DNA of 64,000 nt, taken from assembly GCA_913778145.1 (NCBI GenBank), contig CAJYVI010000059.1, positions 1 to 64,000 of the forward strand. The letters are read 5' to 3'. Positions within the stretch are counted from its first letter, which is position 1. Every line of letters starts with the position of its first letter. Below the pieces are notes generated by a model. That model was given only the letters and a program-made list of their open reading frames with translations, was not told the DNA's origin and did not search any database. This document shows positions 43,683 through 53,422 of this stretch, one piece after another. Source of the stretch: an uncultured Pseudocitrobacter sp. GTDB taxonomy: Bacteria; Pseudomonadota; Gammaproteobacteria; Enterobacterales; Enterobacteriaceae. Made by a program: the position numbers and the translations under genes.

Positions 43683-44831
43683 ATGAACACCTATACTCGC
43701 CCGGTGCAACTGTTGCTCTGTGGCTTACTGTTATTGACCCTTGCGATCGCGGTATTAAATACGCTCGTGCCGCTTTGGCTCGCCCACGAAAACTTGCCTA
43801 CCTGGCAGGTCGGCATGGTCGGTTCGTCCTATTTCACCGGTAACCTGGTGGGGACGCTGCTGACCGGACGCCTGATCAAGCGTATGGGGTTTAATCGTAG
43901 CTACTATATTGCTTCGGCAATTTTTGCCGTCGGCTGCGTAGGCTTAGGGATCATGGTTGGGTTCTGGAGCTGGATGTTCTGGCGCTTTGTCGCGGGCGTG
44001 GGCTGCGCGATGATTTGGGTGGTGGTGGAAAGCGCACTAATGTGCAGCGGCACCTCGCGTAACCGTGGACGTTTGCTGGCAGCCTACATGATGGTGTATT
44101 ACGTGGGTACCGTGCTGGGCCAGATCATGGTCAGCAAACTGCCAACCGATCTGTTAACCGTTTTGCCGGTCATGGCCGCGCTGGTGCTGGCGGCTATTCT
44201 GCCGATGCTGTTCGCTCGCATCAATAATCAGCAGGATGAATCTCATGTTTCTACCCGCGTGTGGTCGATGTTCACGCTGCGTCAGGCGCGTCTGGGCGTA
44301 AATGGCTGCATTATCTCCGGGATTGTGCTGGGTTCGCTGTACGGCCTGATGCCGCTCTATCTGACCCATCAGGGCGTGAGTGATTCCGGTATCGGTTTCT
44401 GGATGGCGGTGATGGTCAGCGCGGGTATCGTTGGGCAGTGGCCGGTTGGCCGCCTGGCGGATCGCTATGGCCGCCTGTTGGTGCTGCGTGTGCAGGTCTT
44501 TGTTGTCATCCTCGGCTGCCTCGCGATGCTGAGCAATGCGGCAATGGCGCCTGCATTATTTGTCCTCGGCGCTTCCGGGTTCACGTTATACCCGGTGGCA
44601 ATGGCCTGGGCCTGCGAAAAAGTGGAACATCATCAACTGGTGTCGATGAACCAGGCGCTGCTGCTGAGCTATACCATCGGTAGCCTGCTCGGCCCGACGC
44701 TGACGGCAATGCTGATGCAGAATTATTCCGATAACCTGTTGTTTGTGATGATCGCCTGCGTATCGTTTGTCTATCTGCTGATGCTGCTGCGCAAAGCCGG
44801 ACATCATCCGACACCAGTGGCGCATGCCTGA
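43683..44831 (+). CDS. ycaD: YcaD, MFS transporter
   Basis: 382-residue major facilitator superfamily protein with twelve hydrophobic segments and the MFS loop motif [14 protein letters not shown] between helices 8 and 9 and a related [14 protein letters not shown] after helix 2. Substrate unknown. It stands alone: a terminator and 230 bases precede it and a shared terminator follows. In K-12 ycaC lies between dmsC and ycaD; here that gene is absent. Confidence 0.93.
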   Translation: MNTYTRPVQLLLCGLLLLTLAIAVLNTLVPLWLAHENLPTWQVGMVGSSYFTGNLVGTLLTGRLIKRMGFNRSYYIASAIFAVGCVGLGIMVGFWSWMFWRFVAGVGCAMIWVVVESALMCSGTSRNRGRLLAAYMMVYYVGTVLGQIMVSKLPTDLLTVLPVMAALVLAAILPMLFARINNQQDESHVSTRVWSMFTLRQARLGVNGCIISGIVLGSLYGLMPLYLTHQGVSDSGIGFWMAVMVSAGIVGQWPVGRLADRYGRLLVLRVQVFVVILGCLAMLSNAAMAPALFVLGASGFTLYPVAMAWACEKVEHHQLVSMNQALLLSYTIGSLLGPTLTAMLMQNYSDNLLFVMIACVSFVYLLMLLRKAGHHPTPVAHA

Positions 44832-44845
44832 TCCGCACTTAAAGT

Positions 44846-44879
44846 TAAAGCCCGATAGTTTAGATCTTATCGGGCTTTA
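44846..44879. terminator. bidirectional terminator between ycaD and acylase gene
   Basis: Perfect 12-bp stem TAAAGCCCGATA/TATCGGGCTTTA with a ten-base loop, lying between two convergent genes. Confidence 0.85.
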
Positions 44880-44882
44880 CGA

Positions 44883-45956
44883 TTATTTCGCCTGCGCCAG
44901 AATATTCCCTTCCCAGCCTTTCTGTGCATAGTCATTAAGGCCGCTGATGGTTTTCACCGGCTGACCCGCACTGAAGTTGATTTGTTTTAAATCTACCCAC
45001 ACCTGTGAAGCGGCGAAGGTCGATTTAAAGTGATATTCCTGATGCGAGAGGTCAGATATCGTTGTCCAGTAGGTGCCAATACCTTTGTTGTTTTCTGGCT
45101 TCTTACTGTATTTCGCGTACATATCGGTGACTTTTTGCTCGTCGCTTTCCGCCGGAATTCCGATCGGGTAGGCCACATTATTGACCACAGACAGCACAAA
45201 TCCCTGAGCCTGGTTCTTGTTATCGGGTTTCGGCAAATTCTGTAAATTCCAGCTGGCGCGTACCAGACGCTGGTCAGCATCCAGCCCGGTTGGGATAGCG
45301 TCGCGTTTTGCGTGGCTGAAACGCGCAAGGTTCGCTAACTGTTTATCGTATGAAGGTGGGTTGGTCATCACGCGGTAATTTTTATCGTGGTAGATATTCA
45401 CTTTGCCATTATCAATTTCAATGATGGCCGAGTCGCCGCTCTTGTCTTCGATAGCGATATGTTTGGTGTCCGTCGCGTAATCCACCGGCAGTTTAGCCGC
45501 CGCCAGGCGCACGTTGTGACGAATGCCCTCGACGGCATCGTTTACTGTTGCATAGTTATCAAGGATATAACTTAACCATGCCCGGCTTTCCAGTACTGGC
45601 TTATCCTGATTATCCTGTTGTACCTGCGAGCCATTCATATAAAACAGCGTATGTCCCGCCAGCCCGGCTTCGTTCATGCCATCCATTGGAAAGACCCCAT
45701 CGGCATAAACCACGACGCTACCATAACGCGTGGTCCAGTGTGCCGCTTTAGCGCTGTCTCCGCCGTTATGGGCGATGCCTTTTGGCGTGATCACCAGTGA
45801 TGGATCCACCGGGCCAAAGAAATCCAGATTGCGGGCGGTGACCATATAGCCAGGAAACATATTCATAAACGCGCGGGTGCAGGCATCGGCGCTGACGCTG
45901 ATTCCCGCAGTGAGTACCAGACCTAAGGCGACGGCGGAGATTTTTTGATTTTTCAT
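44883..45956 (-). CDS. periplasmic penicillin V acylase / choloylglycine hydrolase family enzyme
   Basis: 357-residue N-terminal-nucleophile hydrolase. Residues 1-25 are a signal peptide ending SADA; cleavage would expose Cys26 as the N-terminal nucleophile (CTRAF). Other expected active-site residues are present: Arg42 and Asp45 (ARNLDFF), Asn95 (GMNEAGL), Asn199 (MTNPP) and a later arginine, probably Arg233. The signal-driven exposure of Cys is typical of Gram-negative members. Published members cleave penicillin V or bile salts, and some degrade N-acyl-homoserine lactones; the substrate here is unknown. A good AGAGGAAG ribosome site precedes the ATG. Not part of the K-12 gene order. Confidence 0.88.
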   Translation of the reverse strand: MKNQKISAVALGLVLTAGISVSADACTRAFMNMFPGYMVTARNLDFFGPVDPSLVITPKGIAHNGGDSAKAAHWTTRYGSVVVYADGVFPMDGMNEAGLAGHTLFYMNGSQVQQDNQDKPVLESRAWLSYILDNYATVNDAVEGIRHNVRLAAAKLPVDYATDTKHIAIEDKSGDSAIIEIDNGKVNIYHDKNYRVMTNPPSYDKQLANLARFSHAKRDAIPTGLDADQRLVRASWNLQNLPKPDNKNQAQGFVLSVVNNVAYPIGIPAESDEQKVTDMYAKYSKKPENNKGIGTYWTTISDLSHQEYHFKSTFAASQVWVDLKQINFSAGQPVKTISGLNDYAQKGWEGNILAQAK

Positions 45957-46044
45957 TTTTCTTCCTCTGTTAAGTTCACCCGTCTATGTTAGGGTTAATA
46001 TCATCATCACAATAAATCACTTAGTGGGGGAAAATCCCCCGCAA
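45957..46044. promoter_or_regulatory. divergent promoter region, acylase / LysR regulator
   Basis: Only 88 bases separate the two start codons, so promoters face away from each other and overlap, the classical LysR arrangement. It is A/T-rich (GTTAATATCATC area at 45990-46012) and ends in the small GGGGG/CCCCC hairpin. I could not define a convincing T-N11-A box. Confidence 0.5.
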
Positions 46045-46944
46045 ATGGATACGTCCTCTATGGAGCCAATTAACTTCTCGCTCGCGCAAATAGAAGCATT
46101 TGCCTGTGTTTGTGAGTGCGGAACCCTGACGCAGGCGGCAAAAAAGCTGAAGAAAGACAGAACTACGGTGAGCCAGCTTATTGATTATCTTGAAATAGAT
46201 TTAGGCTATGTTCTGTTTGATCGCACGAAGCGTCCGCTTGAACTGACCGATTCCGGCAAGCGACTGTATCGCCAGGCACGACTGTTTTTGCATGAAGCGC
46301 AGGCATTTTCGCAGGTTGCTAAGCAACTTCCCGATCAGCTAAAAACGCAAATGACGTTGTGCTATGACCCTTTCACACCGCGTGATTTTTTACTCAGTCT
46401 GGCAAATATCCTTTCGCAACAGCGTATTTCACTGGATTTGCTGATGTGCGAACGTGAGCAGGCGGAGCGTTGGCTGGATGAAGGAAAGGCGGATATTGGT
46501 ATTTACCAGGCGCTTAATCGATCGGTTAACGATCATCTTAAGTGGCGAGCGGTGGGCGCGATTTCGCTCTCTGTCTGGGCGAGAAAAGGCTTTTTCCCGG
46601 TCTCGCCGGTATCGATGTTACATCTTGCCGCCAGCCCACAGCTGGTGCCTTTCTGCACATTGCAGCAGGCGCTGGCGCAGCGTATTCAAATCGCGGACCG
46701 CATTATTCGGGTTAATGAAATCTCGTTGTTGCAAAAACGATTGTCGGCCGGAGACGGCTGGGCTTTTTTACCGCGTCATTTTGGCGTTGAAGGTTGGAAA
46801 AATGTCGAACGTCAGGAGACCGAGGCGGGCGATAAAGGGTTAACGCATCCGGTCGTTGCGCTGTGGAAGCCGGGGCAAATAGAACCTAATCAACTGGAGC
46901 AGATTTTGAAGGCGATTGATTTGACGTGGAGAGAGGAAGCGTGA
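46045..46944 (+). CDS. LysR-family transcriptional regulator
   Basis: 299 residues from ATG 46045 (MDTSSMEPINF); a GTG at 46024 and an ATG at 46060 are alternative starts, and none has a well-spaced ribosome site. The N-terminal winged helix-turn-helix is clear (AQIEAFACVCECGTLTQAAK and RTTVSQLIDYLEIDLGYVLF), followed by a co-inducer-binding domain that is somewhat diverged. Divergent from the acylase gene, so it probably controls it. Not the K-12 YcaN as far as I can tell. Ends 28 bases before the pflA stop (convergent). Confidence 0.88.
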   Translation: MDTSSMEPINFSLAQIEAFACVCECGTLTQAAKKLKKDRTTVSQLIDYLEIDLGYVLFDRTKRPLELTDSGKRLYRQARLFLHEAQAFSQVAKQLPDQLKTQMTLCYDPFTPRDFLLSLANILSQQRISLDLLMCEREQAERWLDEGKADIGIYQALNRSVNDHLKWRAVGAISLSVWARKGFFPVSPVSMLHLAASPQLVPFCTLQQALAQRIQIADRIIRVNEISLLQKRLSAGDGWAFLPRHFGVEGWKNVERQETEAGDKGLTHPVVALWKPGQIEPNQLEQILKAIDLTWREEA

Positions 46945-46965
46945 CTCCCGATGCGGAGCCACGCC
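46939..46965. terminator. imperfect hairpin between LysR gene and pflA
   Basis: GCGTGACTCC pairs with GGAGCCACGC with one mismatch; it spans the end of the regulator gene and the gap to pflA. No T-run follows, so it is only a candidate terminator for pflA. Confidence 0.35.
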
Positions 46966-46972
46966 CAATTCT

Positions 46973-47713
46973 TTAGTACATCACCTTGTGACCATACTGT
47001 TCCAGAATGCCTTTCACGCGTTCCATGGTCTCTTTTTTCGGCGGATGGACGCCATCCAGCTTGTATTCTTCGCCCATCGCCACCCATTTATGTTTACCCA
47101 GTTCGTGATACGGCAGCAGTTCGATTTTCTCGACGTTGCCCATATCGCGGGTAAATTCGCCCAGACGGTGCGCGGAATCGTCATCGTCTGACCAGCCTGG
47201 AACCACCACGTAACGGATCCAGACGTTGATCTCTTTTTTCGACAGATACTGCGCAAATTCCAGCGTGCGATGGTTGGAGACGCCAACCAGATTCTGGTGA
47301 ATTTCGTCGTTCATCTGTTTGAGATCGAGCATTACCAGATCGGTAACTTCCAGCAGTTCATCGATGACCGGATCGTAGCGACGCACAAAACCGTTGGTAT
47401 CAAGACAGGTGTGAATGCCTTCTTTTTTGCAGGCGCGGAACCAGTCACGCACGAACTCTGCCTGAAGAATGGCTTCGCCGCCGGATGCGGTGACACCGCC
47501 GCCGGACGCGTTCATAAAGTGGCGATAGGTCACCACTTCTTTCATGAGTTCTTCAACGGTGACCTCTTTGCCGCCGTGCGTATCCCACGTATCGCGGTTG
47601 TGGCAATAGAGGCAGCGCATCAGGCAGCCCTGGAAGAAGGTGATAAAACGGATACCTGGGCCATCAACGGTGCCACAGGATTCAAAGGAGTGAATGCGAC
47701 CAGTTACAGACAT
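46973..47713 (-). CDS. pflA: PflA, pyruvate formate-lyase activating enzyme
   Basis: 246-residue radical SAM enzyme that installs the glycyl radical on PflB. The [4Fe-4S] motif C-X3-C-X2-C is Cys30, Cys34 and Cys37 ([11 protein letters not shown]). Lies 207 bases after pflB on the same strand with a terminator between, so it is partly read through and partly from its own promoter, as in E. coli. Confidence 0.97.
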   Translation of the reverse strand: MSVTGRIHSFESCGTVDGPGIRFITFFQGCLMRCLYCHNRDTWDTHGGKEVTVEELMKEVVTYRHFMNASGGGVTASGGEAILQAEFVRDWFRACKKEGIHTCLDTNGFVRRYDPVIDELLEVTDLVMLDLKQMNDEIHQNLVGVSNHRTLEFAQYLSKKEINVWIRYVVVPGWSDDDDSAHRLGEFTRDMGNVEKIELLPYHELGKHKWVAMGEEYKLDGVHPPKKETMERVKGILEQYGHKVMY

Positions 47714-47856
47714 TGCAGTGTTATCTCCAGTTTTTCCCCGCGTCCGGCAGGGGCGACGATCATGACTTCAGGCCGTCTTGAGTTTATTTTGCGCGTTAAT
47801 GTCATTATAGAGATTAACCCGCAAAATAGGCTCGGAGAGAGTGGGGCACTTATAAG

Positions 47857-47882
47857 AAAGGCCCCACTTGCGTGGAGCCTTT
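47857..47882 (-). terminator. terminator after pflB
   Basis: Stem AAAGGCCCCAC/GTGGAGCCTTT with one mismatch and a TTGC loop, about 40 bases past the pflB stop, followed on the minus strand by CTTATAAG. Confidence 0.7.
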
Positions 47883-47920
47883 ATTGTACGCTTTTTAAAT
47901 CGCGATTTCAGTCAAATCCA

Positions 47921-50203
47921 TTACATGGACTGAGTGAAGGTACGAGTAATAACGTCCTGCTGCTGTTCTTTAGTCAGGGAGTTAAAACGTACTGCGTAGC
48001 CAGATACGCGGATGGTCAGCTGCGGATATTTTTCCGGGTGTTCCATCGCGTCGAGCAGCATTTCGCGGTTCATAACGTTAACGTTCAGGTGCTGACCGCC
48101 TTCAATAGACGCTTCATGGTGGAAGTAACCATCCATCAGGCCTGCCAGGTTGGTTTTACGAACGTCGTCGTCTTTACCCAGTGCGTTCGGAACGATAGAG
48201 AAGGTGTAAGAGATACCATCTTTAGCGTAAGCAAACGGCAGTTTTGCAACGGAGGTCAGAGAGGCAACAGCACCTTTCTGGTCACGGCCGTGCATCGGGT
48301 TAGCACCTGGTCCGAACGGAGCGCCTGCGCGACGACCGTCTGGGGTGTTACCGGTTTTCTTACCATACACAACGTTGGAAGTGATGGTCAGAACGGACTG
48401 AGTCGGGATAGCGTTGCGGTAAGTAGTCAGTTTCTGAATTTTTTTCATGAAACGTTCTACCAGGTCAACAGCCATGTCATCGACGCGAGCATCGTTGTTA
48501 CCAAACTGCGGGTATTCGCCTTCGATTTCGAAGTCGATAGCCAGACCGTCTTCGTCACGAATCGGTTTAACTTTCGCATATTTGATTGCAGACAGGGAGT
48601 CAGCCGCTACGGACAGACCCGCGATACCGCAAGCCATGGTACGGATAACGTCACGGTCGTGCAGAGCCATCAGAGAAGCTTCGTAGCTGTATTTGTCATG
48701 CATGTAGTGGATGACGTTCAGTGCGGTGACGTACTGTTTAGCCAGCCAATCCATGAAGTGATCCATACGGTCGATAACTTCGTCGTAGTTCAGCACATCG
48801 CCTTTGATCGGTTCAGATTTCGGACCAACCTGCATTTTCAGTTTTTCATCAACGCCGCCGTTGATTGCGTACAGCATGGTTTTCGCCAGGTTAGCACGCG
48901 CACCGAAGAACTGCATTTGTTTACCAACGATCATCGGGCTTACGCAGCAAGCGATAGCGTAGTCATCGTTGTTGAAGTCTGGACGCATCAGATCGTCGTT
49001 CTCGTATTGCAGAGAAGAGGTATCGATGGACACTTTCGCAGCGAATTTTTTGAACGCCAGCGGCAGTTTTTCAGACCACAGGATAGTGATGTTCGGTTCC
49101 GGAGACGGGCCCATGGTGTACAGGGTGTTCAGGAAACGGAAGCTGTTTTTGGTAACCAGAGTACGGCCATCAACGCCCATACCACCGACGGATTCAGTTG
49201 CCCAAATCGGGTCACCGGAGAACAGTTCATCATATTCAGGAGTACGCAGGAAGCGAACCATACGCAGTTTCATGACCAGGTGGTCAATCATTTCCTGAGC
49301 TTCTTGTTCAGTGATTTTGCCTGCTTTCAGGTCACGTTCGATGTAGATATCCAGGAAGCTGGAAGTACGACCGAAGGACATTGCAGCGCCGTTCTGAGAT
49401 TTAACCGCGGCCAGGTAGCCGAAGTAAGTCCACTGGATAGCTTCCTGAGCGTTAGTAGCCGGACCAGAGATGTCGTAGCCGTATTTAGCAGCCATCTCTT
49501 TGATCTGACCCAGCGCACGGTGCTGTTCAGAAATTTCTTCGCGCAGACGAATAGTCGCTTCGAGGTTCACACCGTTTTCCAGGTCAGACTGGAGAGAAGT
49601 GAACTGAGCGAATTTGTCTTTCATCAGGAAGTCGATACCGTATACGGCGATACGACGGTAGTCACCGATGATACGACCACGACCGTAGGCATCCGGCAGA
49701 CCAGTCAGGACGCCAGATTTACGGCAACGCAGGATGTCCGGAGTATAAACGTCGAACACGCCCTGGTTGTGAGTTTTACGGTACTCGGTGAAGATTTTTT
49801 TGATCATCGGGTCCAGTTCGCGGTTGTACGCTTTGCAGGAACCTTCGATCATTTTGATGCCGCCAAACGGAATCAGCGCGCGTTTCAGCGGAGCTTCAGT
49901 CTGCAGACCAACGATTTTTTCCAGCGACTTGTTGATGTAGCCCGCGTCGTGGGAGGTGATGGTAGAAGCAACAGCGGTGTCGAAGTCAACAGGCGCGTGA
50001 GTGCGGTTTTCCTGTTTAACACCTTCCATTACTTTGTCCCACAGCTCGGTAGTTGCTTTAGTAGCACCTGCCAGGAAGGACTCGTCACCCTCATATGGAG
50101 TGTAGTTTTTCTGGATGAAGTCACGTAAGTTGACTTCATTCTGCCAGTCACCTTTAGTAAAACCTTCCCAGGCTGTGGCTAACTTTTCATTAAGCTCGGA
50201 CAT
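47921..50203 (-). CDS. pflB: PflB, pyruvate formate-lyase
   Basis: 760-residue glycyl radical enzyme converting pyruvate and CoA to acetyl-CoA and formate in fermentation. Active-site pair Cys418-Cys419 in IACCVSPM and radical Gly734 in RVSGYAVRF match the E. coli numbering because there are no length changes. Strong codon bias typical of highly expressed genes. Cotranscribed with focA, 56 bases upstream. Confidence 0.98.
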   Translation of the reverse strand: MSELNEKLATAWEGFTKGDWQNEVNLRDFIQKNYTPYEGDESFLAGATKATTELWDKVMEGVKQENRTHAPVDFDTAVASTITSHDAGYINKSLEKIVGLQTEAPLKRALIPFGGIKMIEGSCKAYNRELDPMIKKIFTEYRKTHNQGVFDVYTPDILRCRKSGVLTGLPDAYGRGRIIGDYRRIAVYGIDFLMKDKFAQFTSLQSDLENGVNLEATIRLREEISEQHRALGQIKEMAAKYGYDISGPATNAQEAIQWTYFGYLAAVKSQNGAAMSFGRTSSFLDIYIERDLKAGKITEQEAQEMIDHLVMKLRMVRFLRTPEYDELFSGDPIWATESVGGMGVDGRTLVTKNSFRFLNTLYTMGPSPEPNITILWSEKLPLAFKKFAAKVSIDTSSLQYENDDLMRPDFNNDDYAIACCVSPMIVGKQMQFFGARANLAKTMLYAINGGVDEKLKMQVGPKSEPIKGDVLNYDEVIDRMDHFMDWLAKQYVTALNVIHYMHDKYSYEASLMALHDRDVIRTMACGIAGLSVAADSLSAIKYAKVKPIRDEDGLAIDFEIEGEYPQFGNNDARVDDMAVDLVERFMKKIQKLTTYRNAIPTQSVLTITSNVVYGKKTGNTPDGRRAGAPFGPGANPMHGRDQKGAVASLTSVAKLPFAYAKDGISYTFSIVPNALGKDDDVRKTNLAGLMDGYFHHEASIEGGQHLNVNVMNREMLLDAMEHPEKYPQLTIRVSGYAVRFNSLTKEQQQDVITRTFTQSM

Positions 50204-50259
50204 GTAACACCTACCTTCTTATGTGGATTTTTTATTTACTGCCTGACACAACGCACACT

Positions 50260-51117
50260 TTAGTGATGGTCGCCTTCACGCAGGTAAATGACCCAGTATG
50301 TCAGCCCAACTAACAGGCCTCCGCCAATGATATTCCCGATAGTCACCGGAATGAGGTTATCAGTGATGAAGTTCATGATAGTCAGGTGAGAAAAACTGTC
50401 CGGGGTTGAACCAACTGCGGTCCAGAACTCCGGGCTTGCAAAGTTGCGAATCACAATCCCCATTGGGATCATAAACATGTTTGCAATACTGTGCTCAAAG
50501 CCGCTGGCGACGAACATGGCAACCGGAAGAACCATAATCATGGCTTTATCCATCAGGCTGCGACCAGAGTAGCTCATCCAGACAGCCAGACAAACCATCA
50601 GGTTAGCCAGGATGCCGAGTGCAACGGCTTCGATAAATGTATGGTGCATTTTGTGGTCAGCGGTTTGCAGGACATTCATGCCCCAACCACCGTTGGCGGT
50701 CATATATTCGCCGGAGAGCCACATCAGCAGAACAAAGAGCAGACATCCTACCAGGTTACCAACATAGACGTTCAACCAGTTTTTCGCCAGTTGGCCCCAT
50801 GTGATGCGACCGCTGGCTTTCGCCACGACAATCAGTACCGTGGAAGTGAAGAGGTCGGCCCCGCAAATGACGCAGAGAATCAAGCCCAGTGAGAAGCAGA
50901 TACCCCCAATCAGTTTCGCGACGCCAAAAGGCATGCCCGCGGTTCCTGTGGTGGCAGTAATGTAGAAAACAAAAGCAATCGAGATGAACACGCCCGCAGT
51001 AATCGCCAGATAAAAGGTTTTCAGCGGATGCTTCGTTGCTTTATAGACACCTGCTTCTTCGGCAACTTTGGCCATAGCGGCAGGAACAAGTAGATCAAAA
51101 GGGTTGTCAGCTTTCAC
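50260..51117 (-). CDS. focA: FocA, formate channel
   Basis: 285-residue pentameric formate/nitrite transporter family channel with six membrane segments, exporting formate made by PflB and reimporting it at low pH. The start is GTG 51117 (VKADNPFDLL), after GAGAGAGTTA; the open frame runs 43 codons further but that stretch lacks family similarity. First gene of the focA-pflB operon. Confidence 0.96.
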   Translation of the reverse strand: MKADNPFDLLVPAAMAKVAEEAGVYKATKHPLKTFYLAITAGVFISIAFVFYITATTGTAGMPFGVAKLIGGICFSLGLILCVICGADLFTSTVLIVVAKASGRITWGQLAKNWLNVYVGNLVGCLLFVLLMWLSGEYMTANGGWGMNVLQTADHKMHHTFIEAVALGILANLMVCLAVWMSYSGRSLMDKAMIMVLPVAMFVASGFEHSIANMFMIPMGIVIRNFASPEFWTAVGSTPDSFSHLTIMNFITDNLIPVTIGNIIGGGLLVGLTYWVIYLREGDHH

Positions 51118-51177
51118 ACTAACTCTCTCTTTATTAAGTCGGCGACGAGATACTAACAAAGCATTATAGATGAGAAT

Positions 51178-51191
51178 TTGATGTAGATCAT
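51178..51191 (-). promoter_or_regulatory. FNR-like site upstream of focA
   Basis: TTGATGTAGATCAT matches TTGAT-N4-ATCAA at nine of ten positions, about 65 bases upstream of the focA start. Agrees with strong anaerobic FNR activation of the pfl operon in E. coli. Confidence 0.75.
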
Positions 51192-51327
51192 ATCTCGCCT
51201 GGCTTATAGGCCCGCAAATCGAATGGTTTTTCATCGAATGCGGCATAACTTTTTGATTATCAAAATAAAAATAAATTTTAAAGTTTGCAAAATCAGTTGA
51301 TTTTTTTCGTCTGCCTCCCGTTTTGCC

Positions 51328-51337
51328 AGTTAATTAA
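51328..51337. promoter_or_regulatory. ArcA-like box upstream of focA
   Basis: AGTTAATTAA is a perfect match to the core ArcA recognition decamer. It lies about 215 bases above the focA start, in the region bound by phosphorylated ArcA in E. coli. Confidence 0.55.
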
Positions 51338-51444
51338 AATGGAGTAATGATCATTTAAATTAACACTATTGGTAAGCTACCAATAATAGCGTTTACCGAT
51401 GCGTAACTTAATTATTACAAATTAATTTGCGTGATTTTTGTAAT

Positions 51445-51469
51445 AAAAAAAGGGCCGTTAAACGGCCCC
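51445..51469 (-). terminator. intrinsic terminator of ycaO
   Basis: Stem GGGCCG/CGGCCC with a TTAAA loop, extendable into it; on the minus strand it is followed by seven T. It lies about 50 bases past the ycaO stop. Confidence 0.88.
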
Positions 51470-51517
51470 ATAATATAGCGTAGAGTAATCTTTAAACCTA
51501 CTTATTCTCAGGTCTTT

Positions 51518-53284
51518 TTAGCCTTGCTTTGACCAAAACGCAGCTTTTGCACGTTGTAGTTTTTCGTAGGCTTGCAGCAGCGACTGATGCGCCGGGAAGG
51601 CTTCGAGGTCGCTATCCACGGCTTGTAAACCGTAGAACGGCGCTTCACCGCTCAGCGCGGCACTGGCCGCTTCTACCGCATCGACGCCGTACATACGAAC
51701 GAACGCGTTCAGGTATTGCAGCGGCTGACGCTCCTCTTCCTGAGACAGCAGTAATAAGGTTTGCAGGCAACGGTAATAATTCGCACGCTCGGCACTAAAG
51801 ATTGACGCGTTGAATTCCATTGTCCACTCGGTCCAGATCAGCGCCTGCTCCAGATCGCCACCGGCCAGCGCGAGCATCGCTTTCAACTCACCAACGCGCA
51901 GGGTATACCAGCCGTTATCTTTACCCGTTGCCAGGCCCAGCAGCTCACGTACGCGGGTGAAATCGTCCAGGCCTTCTTCGTCGAGCTGTTCAATAAGATT
52001 CAGGTACGCTTCTTTTTCCCACTCACTGTCTGGCAGGGTCAGGATCGTCTCGCGCAGATGGCTGCCCATATTATTGTTCGCCAGCCACAGATCTTCTGCC
52101 GGATAGATATCCGACATTCCCGGCACCAGAATACGGCAGGCGTATACGCCTAAATGCTCGTAATCCGCGATGTACACCTCTTTATCTTCGGCATTGAAAA
52201 TCGCCATCAGGGTCGCGAACTCTTCTTCGGTGGTGCCGGAGAAATTCCAGTCTACAAACGGATAGTCGGCATCCTGTTTGAAGAGATCCCAGGAGATCAA
52301 ACCGCTTGAATCAATAAAGTGGGTTTCCAGGTTGGCGTGCTCGGCGACTTCTTCATCATCGAACGTTGGCGGCGTGAAGACATCCAGATCTTTCAGACCA
52401 CGGCCCTGCAGCAGTTCCGTAACGGTACGTTCCAGCGCAACGCCAAAGTCCGGGTGTGCGCCAAAGGAGGCAAAGCAGGTGCCGTTAGCCGGGTTGAACA
52501 GCACGACACAGATAACCGGATATTTACCCCCTAAAGAGCCGTCGTAAGCGAAGATAGGGAAACCTTCCGCTTCCAGTTTCTCAATCGACGCCACGACGCC
52601 AGGATAGCGCGCCATCACCTCTTTCGGGATTTCCGGCAGGCTGATGCTCTCGGCAATAATACGGTTTTTGATATGACGCTCAAACACTTCCGACAGACCC
52701 TGCACGCGTGCTCCGTTGGCGGTGTTGCCTGCAGACATACCGTTAGAAACGTACAGGTTGCCGACGATGTTCATCGGGATATAAATGGTTTCGCCGTCAG
52801 ACTGGCGTGTAAACGGCAGGCCGCAAACACCGCGATCGGTATTGCCCGATTGCAGATCGACCATCAGGCTGCCGGTCAGCTGATCGTCCGGATCGTAGAA
52901 CGCGCGCAGACGCGCATCGAGCAGGCCTTCCGGCAGCTCATCATCTTCCGGGATCGGGAACCATTTTTCGTTCGGATAATGTACGAATGGGCCGTTAGCG
53001 ATTTTCTCGCCCAGCCAGAAATCGGCGAAGAAGTAGTTGGTTGACAGGCGCTCGAAATATTCCCCTAACGCAGACGCCAGCGCGGCTTTTTTGGTTGCGC
53101 CTTTACCGTTGGTAAAGCACAGCGAGCACGCTTTGTCGCGGATATGAACCGACCAGACGTTCGGCACCGGATTCAGCCAGGAGGCCTCTTCGATGTCAAA
53201 GCCCAGATCGAGCAGTTTTTGCTGGAAGCGAGCGATGGAATCTTCCAGTGCGGCATCTTTGCCGGGGATATAGGTTTGCGTCAT
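51518..53284 (-). CDS. ycaO: YcaO, ATP-dependent YcaO-domain protein
   Basis: 588-residue stand-alone YcaO protein. The ATP-binding YcaO domain covers roughly residues 60-390 (KKAALASALGEYFERLS, VQGLSEVFERHIKNRI, GVALERTVTELLQGRG), and the C-terminal part has TPR-like helices. E. coli YcaO helps RimO methylthiolate ribosomal protein S12; other family members cyclise peptides. Start set at ATG 53284 (MTQTYIPGKD), excluding a 13-codon extension. No precursor-peptide or partner genes are adjacent. Confidence 0.94.
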   Translation of the reverse strand: MTQTYIPGKDAALEDSIARFQQKLLDLGFDIEEASWLNPVPNVWSVHIRDKACSLCFTNGKGATKKAALASALGEYFERLSTNYFFADFWLGEKIANGPFVHYPNEKWFPIPEDDELPEGLLDARLRAFYDPDDQLTGSLMVDLQSGNTDRGVCGLPFTRQSDGETIYIPMNIVGNLYVSNGMSAGNTANGARVQGLSEVFERHIKNRIIAESISLPEIPKEVMARYPGVVASIEKLEAEGFPIFAYDGSLGGKYPVICVVLFNPANGTCFASFGAHPDFGVALERTVTELLQGRGLKDLDVFTPPTFDDEEVAEHANLETHFIDSSGLISWDLFKQDADYPFVDWNFSGTTEEEFATLMAIFNAEDKEVYIADYEHLGVYACRILVPGMSDIYPAEDLWLANNNMGSHLRETILTLPDSEWEKEAYLNLIEQLDEEGLDDFTRVRELLGLATGKDNGWYTLRVGELKAMLALAGGDLEQALIWTEWTMEFNASIFSAERANYYRCLQTLLLLSQEEERQPLQYLNAFVRMYGVDAVEAASAALSGEAPFYGLQAVDSDLEAFPAHQSLLQAYEKLQRAKAAFWSKQG

Positions 53285-53422
53285 GACGGTCTCATTTTTA
53301 TCGTACGGAAAGCGCGCAATCATACGGGGTTTGGATGAATGTATCTATCGCGATTGATAACGAGAATGAATTAAATGCGCTGGTCTATGCTTAACGGCAA
53401 TGACATTTTTGCAGGCATAAAA

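Larger units (their letters stand above)
51118..51517. other. focA-pflB promoter region
   Basis: A 400-base gap between focA and ycaO with strongly A/T-rich sequence. It carries an FNR-like site (51178-51191), an ArcA-like box (51328-51337) and the ycaO terminator (51445-51469). In E. coli several promoters here respond to FNR, ArcA and IHF; I can place only the first two factors from sequence. Confidence 0.75.

Noticed and set aside
47270..50128. A 952-codon open frame on the plus strand opposite pflA/pflB
   Set aside because: It is exactly antisense to highly biased codons of pflB and the pflA-pflB gap; no ribosome site, no recognisable protein family. The strong codon bias of pflB removes stop codons on the other strand.
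53285..53422. A small precursor-peptide gene next to ycaO
   Set aside because: No short frame with a ribosome site and a core-like tail; the sequence reads as the ycaO and ycaP leaders.
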